A stretch of 64,000 bases of DNA, taken from Neodontobutis hainanensis. Its lineage: Eukaryota; Chordata; Actinopteri; Gobiiformes; Odontobutidae. This document shows, piece after piece, positions 33,905 through 47,400 of this stretch (position 1 is its first letter; the number at the start of each line of letters is the position of its first letter). The stretch spans positions 1,080,001-1,144,000 of the forward strand of contig JALDNG010000020.1 in the NCBI GenBank assembly GCA_024349245.1, read 5' to 3'. The translations under genes were made by a program, and so were the position numbers. The notes beneath the pieces are model-generated. The model was not told the DNA's origin. It worked only from the letters and a program-made list of their open reading frames with translations, and searched no databases.

Positions 33905-36900
33905 GTAGGAACAGGATTGAATAAATGTGGTTTTGTACACAATAATGCGTTTAACAAAATGCAATTAAAAATTATCTTTGTTCACATGAGTGTTTCCAAA
34001 TTATGACATTATAATAAAACTGGAACTTACATAAATTGGATTTAAACTGTAGTTTATGCTATTGTATTTCAACAATGACAAATGAGAAAAGACAAGCACA
34101 CAGACTCATTAACACTACAACCAGGCGTTTTTAAAATAAAACCAACCATTATAGGAATGGAATTGTGCACTGCCGAACACAACCAGGAGTTGTTGTTTCT
34201 GTTGTAGTACTGTGCATAAGACTGGGACTTGTCTAGAGTCTGTTTTACACTTGTTTTTGTCTTTTGATCTTATAATAAGAACTGCAAAGACTAGAGCTAG
34301 TTTACTGGCTCATCTTAGTCTTATGAATGAATAGAAAAATACTTATTCATTTAGTGTTAAAAATCACTTTTACCAATCCTTCACCAAGCTCTAGCAGACT
34401 CTCCATGAACTAGTCTGAGGGCTAGACTTGTCTTTGATTTCACAGTTTTGCCTTGAGATTTCTCAAACATTGACATTAAATTGGGTCATGGTCTGTATTT
34501 TGCTTTTTTCTCTGATAGATTGGACTTGGTGCACTTGGAAGACCTGTGATAGTCTTGCAGTGCAGTGGACGCAACATAAAATGACAGTATTTTCAAATGG
34601 AAATGCCTTAGTCTAGCCTGGTTTTTATGCTATATAAAGGTTCAGTCTGGTGTCTGTGGTTAAATTTTCATGATGTAAAATAAACAGAATAGACATATAA
34701 CCAACAATCAAAGAAATGCAGCATCACATAAAGCCAGACATTTTAGAAGAATTGGTCTTTGTGTGTGTCTTTGAGTTTCTATTATCGCAGCTGGGATGAG
34801 TTGTTTTCTTCATAAAAGTGTTTGGACAAAATAGACACACATTTTTCGTAGCAATAATTTAGATAAAGCTGCTCTCTGCTGTCTTTAAGGACTAGACTTG
34901 GCTTTTTATTTTTGCAACTTGTGATTTGTTATTTTAATTATTGCATTTGGTGCAACCAGATGTGTGTAGCGCCTTGTCTAAATTATAAAGCACATTTTAT
35001 TGTTCTCAACGCTGATACTGTCACAACAAACACACTGTAGACAACTGCCTGCTAACCAAACAGCCGTTCAACCGTGTATACACCGCGTACGTCAGGATAA
35101 ATACTTAACATAGCTGTTCTGTTGGTTTGTTTTTGGGACAGGTGACCTATAGTCGGCCCGGCCATAGGTGGCGGTGGCAGGTCAATGGCAACATAGGTGC
35201 ACAGGTGCCATTGTACCTGTGCTAGAATGACAGGAGCTTAATATCCTTCGACTCCATTACATCTGATAAATCCATCCATCCATTCTCCTGCCACAGACCA
35301 TTAGGATCCTGGACTATTACACTCATTTATCACTTTTTGTTCTTTTTTATTCAATAAACGGAAACCCACTAAACGTACTTCTCAGTCTGTACATTGCTTC
35401 TGTATAATGTGTTATACCATGATCCCTGCACCCAGAAGCGACTAAAATGGCAGGACTGTATAGTAGCTACTACAATATCTAATGATGTGTTAACGATAAT
35501 TAGCCTCTTTTATAACAGTTTTCCACCGAACACGTTTGGACACAAACATATTCTGGTTCAGAAAACAGGATGAAAGGATGAATGCCTGGAGTAAACAGAG
35601 AATGGATGCATGGCGAGACAGTGACTGATGAACAGTTTGAATCAACTCACATCACCGCTCACTCAAATCTCTTTCATTGCTGTCTCCCGTGCTTTCTGAT
35701 GGGTGTCATCCATTTACCACCTCCACAGGCTGCTGTTCGGTCATTCAGTCATGAGACACCATGTTGTCTGCAGCAGCGGGAAACTGATAATGAAATTTGT
35801 ATAGGCTCCCATCATTATTTAGTTTGAGTAATATATTATTATTATTATATTTATAAAGATTATAAATAGGAGGCACAGACTATTTCTGTATGACTGTAGT
35901 TTGAAATGTAGCCCTGGTTTAGGTCTTGTGCAGCAAAGGTTTAGCCCCTGTTTATACATTATCTGTGTTTTGTCTAGGTTTAGTCCTAATTTTGTCTTCA
36001 TTTTATGTCTCATTGATTTAGGCCTGGTTTATTGTAAAGTATTACCAGGTGAAGTCCAGGGTTAGTCCTGTTTTATTCCTAATTTAGGTTTAGACTTGGT
36101 TAGGTCAGGTTAGTCCCAGTTTTGTCCTGGTTTAGTCCCAGTTTATCCCTGTTTTAGGCCTGGTTTAATCCTTTATATTGTCTTGGTTAAATCCTGGTTA
36201 AGTCTGAGTTATTCTTGGTCTATAACTGTTTCAGTCCTGCTTCAAACATGACCACACAAGACCTAGTTTATCCTAGAGGAAAATAGCATTGTTACAAAAA
36301 TAAATATAATGATAAAATGGATGAAAGAAAACCCACTGTTGTTTTATTGTATCATTTTGGTGTGTGTAATATCTTTATATTAAGGCCTTAAAATGAGCAT
36401 TGTTAATGTTAAAATGAGCCCCTCATAAAGACAGAGGGGGCAGCACTGACCTTGAATCAGTACAAATGCAGTCGGCTTCTCACTGTTGACCTTGAAAACG
36501 GAGGATGACGCTCAGATTGTACCATCCTTGTGCTGCTTACTGAAGGACCGCTGGTGTCTGTGGGGAGCTGCAATGTTTCAGCCCAAAATTCTGGAGACGG
36601 AGAAAATAGGTCATTTGTATATATTTAAAGTGTCAGGTGTAGGTTCTTCTGTTGTGGACAAATCACATCTAATTTGTGAAACGGAGAATCAGATGAAAGA
36701 TATTCATAATAAATCTATAAACCCAAGGCTCAAGAGCCAAATGTGTCCAGTTTATAGAAAAAGTGGCCCAAGGGCTCAGGGGTTGATAAAGACATATAGA
36801 AGTAAAGGTTGGCTCTACGAAGTCTAGCTGCAGGAAGGCTCAGGTTAAAGCAACATTTGTGAACAGTGCGGGACTTAAAAGAGTGTGTGGTCTCCTGACA

Positions 36901-38441
36901 GCAGAGCTCCTGGACATCACGTCTTCAAAAACCCCAAATCAAACCCTTAAAACTTTGGCCAATTACAAACTTGCATACAATGGGCTCGTGAAAAAGGGTC
37001 GGTCTACACAGCTTGGCAACATTGAATCAAAGATGGTTGAAAAATACGGGGAAAGCATTGGACAGTGGATATTGGCATTACATTCCTGCAGTGATTAACA
37101 AGACAGAGAAACTTGGTATCTCAAAAAAAAAGCAGACAGGTCACTATGTTGTTGTGTTGGCGATAGAGCCACAATAAAACAGTCTCTATTTTAAAATGGG
37201 AGCTTATCTCTATTAAGCAACAACACTTTAAGAAGAAAGCCTTGTGACTGTAAACAATAACTCGTACCATTTGTGTGGGCAGGTGTTTCCCTTATTTTTT
37301 GGCCTTTTCTGCTGATGTCAGAGCCTAACTTGAGCTTCGGGAGTTTTAATTAGAAGAGTCAGAACAGAGATTGTATGTGAAGAGCCACTTTTATCTGATT
37401 GGAGCTGCTCTGAGTCAGTGTGAGTTTATCGACACATACTGACTCAGAGCTAACAGAGACTGGCATGAATTATTCCACCTGAATTCAAGAACATGCTCCT
37501 TTTTTAGAAGAGAGGGTTAAAATAAATATGGATAGAGATACATTTAGCTGCATTGTGTAAATAATATTTGAATATAACACATTAGTCACATTAGTGATTA
37601 TAAACGTGTATATTCATGTCACAATAGCACTCTTTGCATTTTTCTATGTTCGTGAGCAAAAGGAAACAACTTAGGGATATCATACTGTTGGGTGAAAACT
37701 TTCTTGAATAAATTTTAAGACAAGAAACTGAGCTTTTGAGTCGATGTGCTACTGTGACTTGAAAAGACGACAACCATATTGGACTTGGCATCGTGTTCCA
37801 AAAATACATCAATGACCTTTGGAGTGAGAACTGCTGTCATAGCTTATTCACAAAAACGGCTTTTAATGAATCAAATGAAGGCACACAGTTGACACCTGAG
37901 CAACACTGGACAGGCCCAACGCGTCAGGTAATAAACCAAGTGTGAGGGTTTATGTGGACATGGTACAGTAAGTGCAGCGAACTGAGGCTAAAGGCACAAA
38001 GAATCCTTCCGTTGTTTAAAAACCGGACTGGCTCTGTTTCAACGGCCGACATGTGCTGAGTGTGTGCCGATGATAAAGTGACATTCAGACGGCCTTTTGT
38101 GATGAAGGTGGTGCAGTTTTATGAAGCGCTGATGCAATAAGAGTCACATTCTGTAGCTGCCGACCTGTCACATTCATTCATATTAGGAGCTGTAAAATAT
38201 TAGCCCCCCCCCCAGGGACAACTGCAGATACCCATATTTATAATAACACTACACTGCAGTTATATACTATGTGCAACACAAAATAAAGGCTTGAACCAAG
38301 TGTTTCTAAATTGAATAAAGTAAAGGTTGTCCAGACACTGATATATATGTATTTGTTTGACCTTTTCAGATACTGCCATGTGGGCACTTGACTGAATGGA
38401 GTTTGAGTTTTTGTTGTCTTTTTTACTATACAGTGCTGTTT

Positions 38442-38477
<36 letters not shown>

Positions 38478-41400
38478 AATTATCAAGTAAAGCAAACTGT
38501 AAATGCTCTGTTAAAGTCATAAAAACAGCTACCTTTAAAAAAAAAATTACCAATAAAAAATACCAAAACAAATTAACATGGCTCTGAAATCTGTAATGGT
38601 TCATCAATAATTTACTGCCTTGATCTATAAAGCAATATTACAAAGTTTACTGGACATGCACCGTCTAAAAGCTGCTATTGTAACTGCACTGTCACAAAAA
38701 ACGTATTTGTCTTTAAGGCCTTGGTCGCAGCTCCCAAAGAGTGCAGTTTTTATTTATAACAAGCAAGAAGCAAAGACAGCCCTGATAATACTGATAAGTA
38801 TGCAACAGTATACGTTATTACTTTTAGGTTCAGACATATGTTTGCTATTGTCCAGCCTTATACTTGTAGTTTGCAAACGTTGTATGTGCAGAAGTTTTTT
38901 TACATGTTGCATTTATTACACGTAAAAGAAGTCAAGTTTCCAAGTTGCTCCCTTAAACTTTCATAAAGTAGTTTGTCAGCAGTCAGTCCACCACTGACTC
39001 TGAGAAGGACCCTCCAAATAAAAAAATACTGGATGTTTTAGGGTAAAACAATTAAGTAATGTCCTTTGAAGGTTTCTTAAACATACTTTTTTGAATGTAC
39101 TATTAGCAGCTCTAACATGAGCAGTACCTAAGGCTAACTGTATGAGCATTGTGCGTAACACTTTCTGAAGATTTGCCAAACATTGTTATCACTTCTGGCT
39201 CTGTTTCAACGGCCAACTTGTGCTGAGTGTGCGCCAATGATAAAGTGACATTCAGACGGCCTTTTGTGATGAAGGTGGTGCAGTTTTATGAAGCGCTGAT
39301 GCAATAAGACTCACATTCTGTAGCTGCCGACCTGTCACATTCATTCCCACACAATGGCAAATTTGGTCATTCATATACAGTATACATATTTACTGTATAT
39401 GTATCATTTATACATATTCAGTAAATATATATATCATCAATTTAATCAGAAACATCATCATTTACTAAGCAGTATATATGGCAAACTACTGTGACCAATG
39501 CCTTTGACACTTTCTGACCTTTCGCCAAATATCGTATTTACTTCTGGCTCCATAAACTCTGTCTGCCGGCAGCTCTATTGAGCGTTTTTATGGTCTCTCC
39601 TGTCATCCTAAAAGCTTATTCATTGTTACTGTATTTCTCCAGCAATTGATACAAACATCACTTTTCCTCGCAGTAAGTTGCAGCAGCAGTAATCGTTAAC
39701 AAGAAACCAGTCAGACAAAATAAAATAAATCCAGTTCTTTCTACGTTCACTACAAAGCTCTGTTCTCTGGTGTTCTGAGAGACTGTGTTATTTATGGCCC
39801 TGAGCCGCTCCACTCTCACCTCCTCGATGCACTCTATCACTCTGCCGTCACTTTCTTTTGGGACTCGCCAGCGCCGCTACATCAGCTCCAGCAGCTCCAG
39901 CAGCTCCAGCAGCGGCCAGGGATTACCATTGGTTTTATTTATTTATTAAGCTGTTTTACAAAAGCAACCTCCATCTATCACTGAACCTGCCGCAGCCAGA
40001 CTCAGTCCTGGCTTTGCTTCAAGGACCACACACTCAGACTGACACAAAAAACGCTTTCTGCTCCAACAGGCTTCAACAGAACTCCATTTGTAAAAAGTAT
40101 TGGTCTTTACTAATAACATCTATTTATCATTTCAATGGCTGTAAATATAGGCACGTTTTCACTGGATAATACAGTTCATGTGGGGTTTGTGCGGCACAGT
40201 TTGGAAACAATAATTCCAGAAGAGGCTTGTGTTTCCACTGTGCCATAAACAGTGACATCCAGTGGTTCTATGTGAGATTTAACTTTAGTAAATGGGTTTT
40301 TCAAAATCAGTTCATTAAATTAGAACCTCCTTTGTAGCAGTGTAAGATGCTGAAGGTAGAGCCATTTTCTGCTGCTGCAAAAAAAACAAACAGAAGTAGA
40401 ATATAGGCTCCAGTTTTACTAAAAAGCTGTATAAGGTTTTTACAGTTTAAAAGACCCTTTATTGAAAGCAATGATATGTAACTTTTCAAATTAAAATAAT
40501 AGAGCCTCAGTCATTTGTATAGTTCCTTGACATGAAACAATGTCAATAGTCCATCCCTCAGAGACAGGACCAGGACTGAATTATGTAAGTCAAGGTGAGC
40601 AACTCAATGACACGTCTTACGTTCACAAATGACTTTATTCTCTGCTTTTCGTTATAAAATAAGCACCTAACAAACTCTCAACTAACCTTAGGATGTAATA
40701 AATGATCCTATCTACTGTAAAGAGTATCGAAAAACCAAATGACTTTACTTTCATTACCTTTATTCATTACTTTGCAGATGTAAACAAAAGCACCAGTTTG
40801 TAAGAGTCATGGTGTATGAGAAAAGTGTGTTAGAGACACTGTGTACACCTTTATTTGGCACATGTCCAAGAAAGTTATCAAATGTCAATTCAACACTATG
40901 TGACTTTCTAGCACATAGCCTCAAAGCTATTTAGTTGATTTTTTTGGCACAAAAAGAGAGATTAGCCTCTCCTTTAAAGAGATCTAAGTGATAATGCATG
41001 CTACCATTTAGTGTGAACGTGTCTGACCTGATCAACACAACACACTTAAACATGTAAGATACACACTCGGATGTTAAAGACATGTGTAAGTGTGGAGGAG
41101 GGACTTTGCAGAGATATCCCTTTAACGGAAGGAAATCCTGAATCCTGAGTTTTGTATTGTTGCTGTAACGTCAAAGGTTTTGCCATTAGACACCAACTCT
41201 GTCTTAAACAAGAAACAATTGTTGCTAATAAACCTTTCATTCTTATTTGTCGGATAATGAGCAGAAAAACAACACAAGCTTCATTCTACAAGACATTGTC
41301 ACTTGAAGTTTTTGACTTTCGATGCTGTCCAAGCAACAATGTTTAGCTCCACTCTTTGTAAAAGCCGAGGGGATATGATATGCTTTTAGTGATGCTTTTG

Positions 41401-44400
41401 ACAATGAAAACTGACCCTTACTAATCCGACCCACAGCTCTAATGGGAAATGGGGACTTAAGGGCCAGATGATCCATGCCTGAGCACCAGCCTGGCTGAGT
41501 CTTGTAGATGACCTAGACTTATGTCATGTACTTTCTAGAAGCACAGTGTTTATCTGCACAGGGAGTGTAAAAGTACAACAGCTCAACCCAAAGGGAATCT
41601 AACGTAGCTTTCTCAGTTGATTTACATTTTATTTTCAGACTTAGGAACACATAAATCAGTGGAGTCTCCAGTGGACAGTAGAGGTTTGAACATGCATGAC
41701 TTTGACCTGATTCCATGAATAGTTAAGGGTCATCACGTCTCCTCTGTTTGAGTGTATGAGTTGTGTGAGACATTTAGAGCTCCGTAGTGCTTTGGGATGT
41801 CCTGTTCCGAGTCTGAGCTTCTCTAATTGGCCTGTTCTTTATGAGCGTTGGGATTTTAAGGGGAAGTCTCTGTAACGGAACTACAGCAGCATTTGAATGA
41901 ACTCTTACTAAAGACCGTTGAACACTCTCATTACTCGCTGTACCCTGTCACCTTTACTGCTCCACTGAGAAAAGATTCAAGGGGAAGAAGTTAATGTAGA
42001 AAGTAGTAAAATAGAGCAAAATGTTATTTAATCACTTACATTTTACTGAGCCAATATTCTGTGTTTGTATCTACAGTATATATGTCTATGGTTCTCTACT
42101 AAACAGTAAACAATACAGGGCGGGATGGGCAACTGTTTTTCCTCAAGGACCACATTAGAACATCGGACTCTGTTGGAGGGCTGGGCCAACACGGTGAACT
42201 CACTTAAACAAAAGAAAAACATTGATTTTGACAATAGTTTAAAGTTTGAACAATAAACATTGTATATTGAAAACCACAGTCACATCAATAATTATCAATA
42301 AAGTATTAGTAAATGCTTGGCGGGCCAGATTAAACAGCACAAGGCCAAGAGAATAACTTTTAGCACATCCTGGAAAACCTTCCTTGAGGTGCACTATATA
42401 AAGGTCCCAAGTGCACTGCCTCAAACACTCATTGGGCTGTTACGCTGTTTACAACACTGAAACACTGAAAACAAAGAGCAGAGGTACAGTTGTATGACTT
42501 TTTGTTCGATTGTTTGTAACTTGGGGACGTCTCTGTGTACACACTGATGTACTGTGAGGCCATTATTATCAGTGGTGTTCTTATTTGGTTGTGAAAAATA
42601 TTAAAATTAAATATGAAATTAAAGGTGGTGTAGAGTGAGACGCACATGAGCAGAAGAACCTGGGTTCAACTCCTGCTTTTTGGCTTTGTCATCCATGTCT
42701 CATTACCTTTTCTTTACCTGTTGCCTACTGTCTAAAAAACAAAATGACTTTTCTAATTGTGTTCAGGCTTTTATTGAATTCAAACAAATGTTGTAGGTTG
42801 TTACAAAGTGCATGTTAACAGCAGGCTATAATTATTATTATATATATGTCTCTGATAGTGTCCAGCCTTTTCCAAACTTTGTAAATGTCTTATAAACAGA
42901 AGCCTACTGATGACAAAAATGTTTGTGTAAAAAAAAGTACCTCACTTTAAAGTGGAGAGGGTATTTATTATATGCCCCAGACAAGCCCCTGATTTGTCAC
43001 GTGTCTCAGGGCCATGACAAAAACAGACATCAGACAATCAAAAAACAATATTAATGTTAGAATTAGAGTATCAATATGGTGCGTTTGTGTGATTGATTGT
43101 TTATGGTGTGTGTGATATTTTATGTAAAACAAAACTAAACTACAAGGCAAATGAAAGACAAAGCAGTGTGGCACAGACGGTGAGAGCCAGAGGAGAGAGT
43201 AAAGGCCGGCTGGGGGCGTCGGTCAAACCATAAACACAATGTTATAATTGTGTTGCTCTTACTCCCATCCAGTCTCTCTGTGGGTTAATGTGGCTTACTC
43301 AGAAGATTATTTCATTGTCTTCCTTACTAAATGACACCAACACGTCTGGACAGTATGAAGACACTTTTATTTACACATGTACACAGGTTGTTACCGCTCA
43401 CACTCTTTTCTGCACTCGTCCTTTTCAGGGCTGTACCGTGAACTACAAACAGTAGGTACCTAAAGGTAGGAACTAAAGTTTGAGGAGATGATGCAAGGTA
43501 AACAACACATATTGATGATACAAATAATAAATGCTGTGACAAATAATTTAAAGAAACAATTATGACACAAGGAAAGGTTCAAGCAAAAGCATTTGGACTC
43601 AGTTTTAAAGGTGAAGACGTTTCATCTCTAATTCTCTAATTCCAAGAGACTTTATCAATTCTGACATTAACTGGTAAGAGAGCTGAGCTTTATCTCTAAA
43701 GGGAGGAGTTAGACCTGAAACTAAACCTGATAGAACCAGGCTGTTCTGGTCTCATAGTCGTTAACTATGTTGTTAAAGGCTCAGGAGAGTCATTAGTGAC
43801 ACTGCTCCGTTCAGGTGTTGTTGTTGTTCTAGAGTGAAACTGTTTTAAGTAGGTTTCAAAACACTGTTATAAATACTAGGCAACATGAATCTGAGGCCAC
43901 CTCTTCTGTTCAAAGAGGGCTTTTCCATTTTCACAAAAACGGCTTCCTTCTCTCTCAAACCATCTGGCCTCTCTGGACAAAATTCAGACAAAGGAATGTC
44001 CTTTGTCTTTGAGGTGGAGGTGGACGGCAGACTCAGGTCCCTTCGCACAAACAGAGTCATGGGGTATATGTTGGAGAAACAAAACAACAGCTTCACACGA
44101 GGATGTATCAGCACAGAGGATTTAATCCTGGAGGACCTGAGTCTGCAGTCCACCTCCACCTCAAAGAGAAAGAGCAAGCCACTTTTGTAAAAATGGAAAA
44201 AGCCCTCTTTGAACTGAGGAGGTGGCCTCTGACTTGCCTCAACAGACAAATTATGACACAACCTAAATAATAGAAACCAGAAATAATGCTACACAGTCTA
44301 AAATATACCTTCAGAAAATGTATAATAAAATGAACTGTTAAAGTAAAGGTTACATTAACATGAAGTGAAGAAAAATAACAGAACAGACATAGTCCTACCT

Positions 44401-47400
44401 TGTGTTAGCTTTAGCACAGTAACGACTATGACTCCAGAATAGCCTGCTCCAGTCAGAGTTAGTTTCAGGTGTTGTTGTTGTTCTAGAGTGAAACTGTTTT
44501 GATTTAGGTTTCAAAAGAACAACATGAATCTGAGACCACCTCCTAGAGACCCTCAAAGTGACCGCGAACCTTTTTGAACCAGGTCCAGTTACCACTATTT
44601 TTGAAAAACCTCACTTATTTTATACCAGTTATTTGTTCATCTATTGTTTTAAAGTATTATACAATATTTTTTTTATTTATATAGTGCTTTTCTACCTACT
44701 GTAGTAGGCACTCAAAGCGCTTTACTTTAAGCTTCCATTTACCAGTGTTACAGCTGAAACACAACTGGCCCCCGCCGGTCGAAGGACGGCTCTACCCACT
44801 GAGCTACTGCCACCCATATTTAACTTCAATCAATCAAATTATGTGTTACACATTCTGTTTATATGTTTGACTATTATTTTTTATTTGTTTTATATTATAA
44901 TTGTTTTATTAATAAATCTCAAAGAGTGCGCTCCTTCAAAGACTCCAAAGTTTGTGTAAGTGTAATTAGGCCTCAGTCCGTCTTGCACCAAACCTCAGAA
45001 CCCCAACAGTGGTGCATGGCGGCTCGTCCACACCTGCGTCAGGTAAAAGACTGACTTTGAGCCTTTTGCGAGCCGTATAATATATATATATATAAACTTT
45101 ATATTTTAAGTGGTTCAGGAGCAACTCGGTGCAGCTCTGTGAAGCACAAAGCCAGTTTCAGTTTTAATCCATTTTAGCTTTAGTGAAAATTTAAACTGTT
45201 GTAATATCAATGAAGTTGTACAGGAACTTTGTTCCAATTTTTAAAACATTTGATTATGTAGAAAAAGTTTTGAAATTTTGAAGATGCTGGGAAATGAGGG
45301 CTACATAGCATGAATTATTGTATATTTGCTTTTTATATCACACATTTTAAGCACGTTAAAGACATTGCATTAGTTTACCAAATAGGTTGAAATACATAAT
45401 GTATATTCTTATCTTTCATAAATGATTCTCCAATAGATTGGTCACATTTTCAGTTTAACAATGGTACTTTGCGTCCCACTATAAAGCAGACATTGATTCT
45501 GGCCTTTGGATGTGTAACTGCTTGACTTAGAGTTTGACAACAACACTATTTTCCGCTGTTTTCCCATGATTACAAGCCTTTCTCGCATGAATCCCACTGT
45601 GACATTTGATTAATAGCTTTACCGAAGCAGTGTTATTTGTGATTCCTGTAACATCCCCCTCTGTCTCATCGTAAATGGAGTTTCTCTTTCTGTTTCTTGG
45701 ACTCATTTGCTTTATGAACCACTCTCTGTGTCTCGGTCTGAGGCAAGGACAATGTGGACAAATGTTTTCTGTCACAGAGATGATAATAGTCTGAACATAA
45801 AGTAGAGTAGGTTTCAAGGTAACAACATCTGACTGCTTCTTTGTGGGTATTTCTGCCTCCAATATTCCCTCTCAGGCTTTCCTCAAGTGTCACCCCTTCG
45901 TCCTACAACAGTGAGTCTCAGTGGGAGCCCTGCGGGGACACTTAGCTGAATATGAACAAACGCAGTGGGAAGGGCTCATATTATGAGATCACTTTAAAAA
46001 TTAGGAACATGGATGTGCTTCTCCTTCTGCAGTGCTTGGTTTGTCCACTCTTGGCAGTAGTAGAAACAGGAAACAAGTGCTTGTATGGAGACTTAAGAAA
46101 AGTTTGGGATCTATTGTGACTGAATGTTAAGTGTAATACAAGAACTCCTCCAAGCAAAGGGTGTTATTTTGAGATCATCAGACGCTTCAAAATACCTGAT
46201 GTGTTCAATAAATTCTACACAATCTACTACATGCACCGATAAATAGGTGTCTTCTACAGGTATTGTACTTGTACATACACTGTATACACTTGTACACACA
46301 CTGTATACACTTGTATACACACTGTATACACTTGTACACACACTGTATACACTTGTGCATACACTGTATACACTTGTACACACACTGTATACACTTGTAT
46401 ACACACTGTATACACTTGTACACACACTGTATACACTTGTGCATACACTGTATACACTTGTACACACACTGTATACACTTGTACATACACTGTATACACT
46501 TGTACACACACTGTATACACTTGTACACACACTGTATACACTTGTACATACACTGTATACACTTGTACACACACTGTATACACTTGTACACACACTGTAT
46601 ACACTTGTGCATACACTGTATACACTTGTACACACACTGTATACACTTGTACACACACTGTATACACTTGTACACACACTGTATACACTTGTACACACAC
46701 TGTATACACTTGTACATACACTGTATACACTTGTACACACACTGTATACACTTGTACACACACTGTATACACTTGTACACACACTGTATACACTTGTACA
46801 CACACTGTATACACTTGTACACACACTGTATACACTTGTACACACACTGTATACACTTGTACACACACTGTATACACTTGTACACACACTGTATACACTT
46901 GTACACACACTGTATACACTTGTATACACAGCAACAAGAGCCATTCTCTTTCAACAAAACGAAGACACTCTTTGAACCACAAGTCATTCGTAAAGTGCCT
47001 GTCTCCACATTTCAGTCTTTAAAGCAATGCTGCATAACTTTTAACTTTAAAACGTATATCCTCAAAATCATATGGAAGGTTTTAATGTTAAACAAAGCCC
47101 TTGTCTCTCCCTCTCTGCCTTAAGTAATTGGACAAATAACTTTTGTTCATGTTGTATTATCAGATAATAACCTCACAAACTCTCAGCTAACCTTAGCATG
47201 TTATAAATATTGTGTTTTGTATTAACAGTGTAAGGTGAGCCTCTGTATGTGGCCACAAACAACAACATTTTTGTCATTGTTAAACTTCAGCAGAACAACA
47301 AACTAAAGGAAGGACACTATCAGAGACACGCATTCTAAAAGTAACTGTACTGTGTCATTCTATGCTGCATGTTTTCTTTGCATTTCTTTTTATTGTTAGT

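Noticed and set aside
42117..42330. hAT-like copy (GGGCGGGATGGGCAACTG ... GGCGGGCCAGATTAAAC)
   Set aside because: Resembles the CAGGGG-type families, but ends and target duplication could not be defined.
46111..47123. Five overlapping frames of 240-290 codons on both strands
   Set aside because: All arise from the stop-free 21-bp tandem unit; multiple frames open at once is the signature of an artefact.
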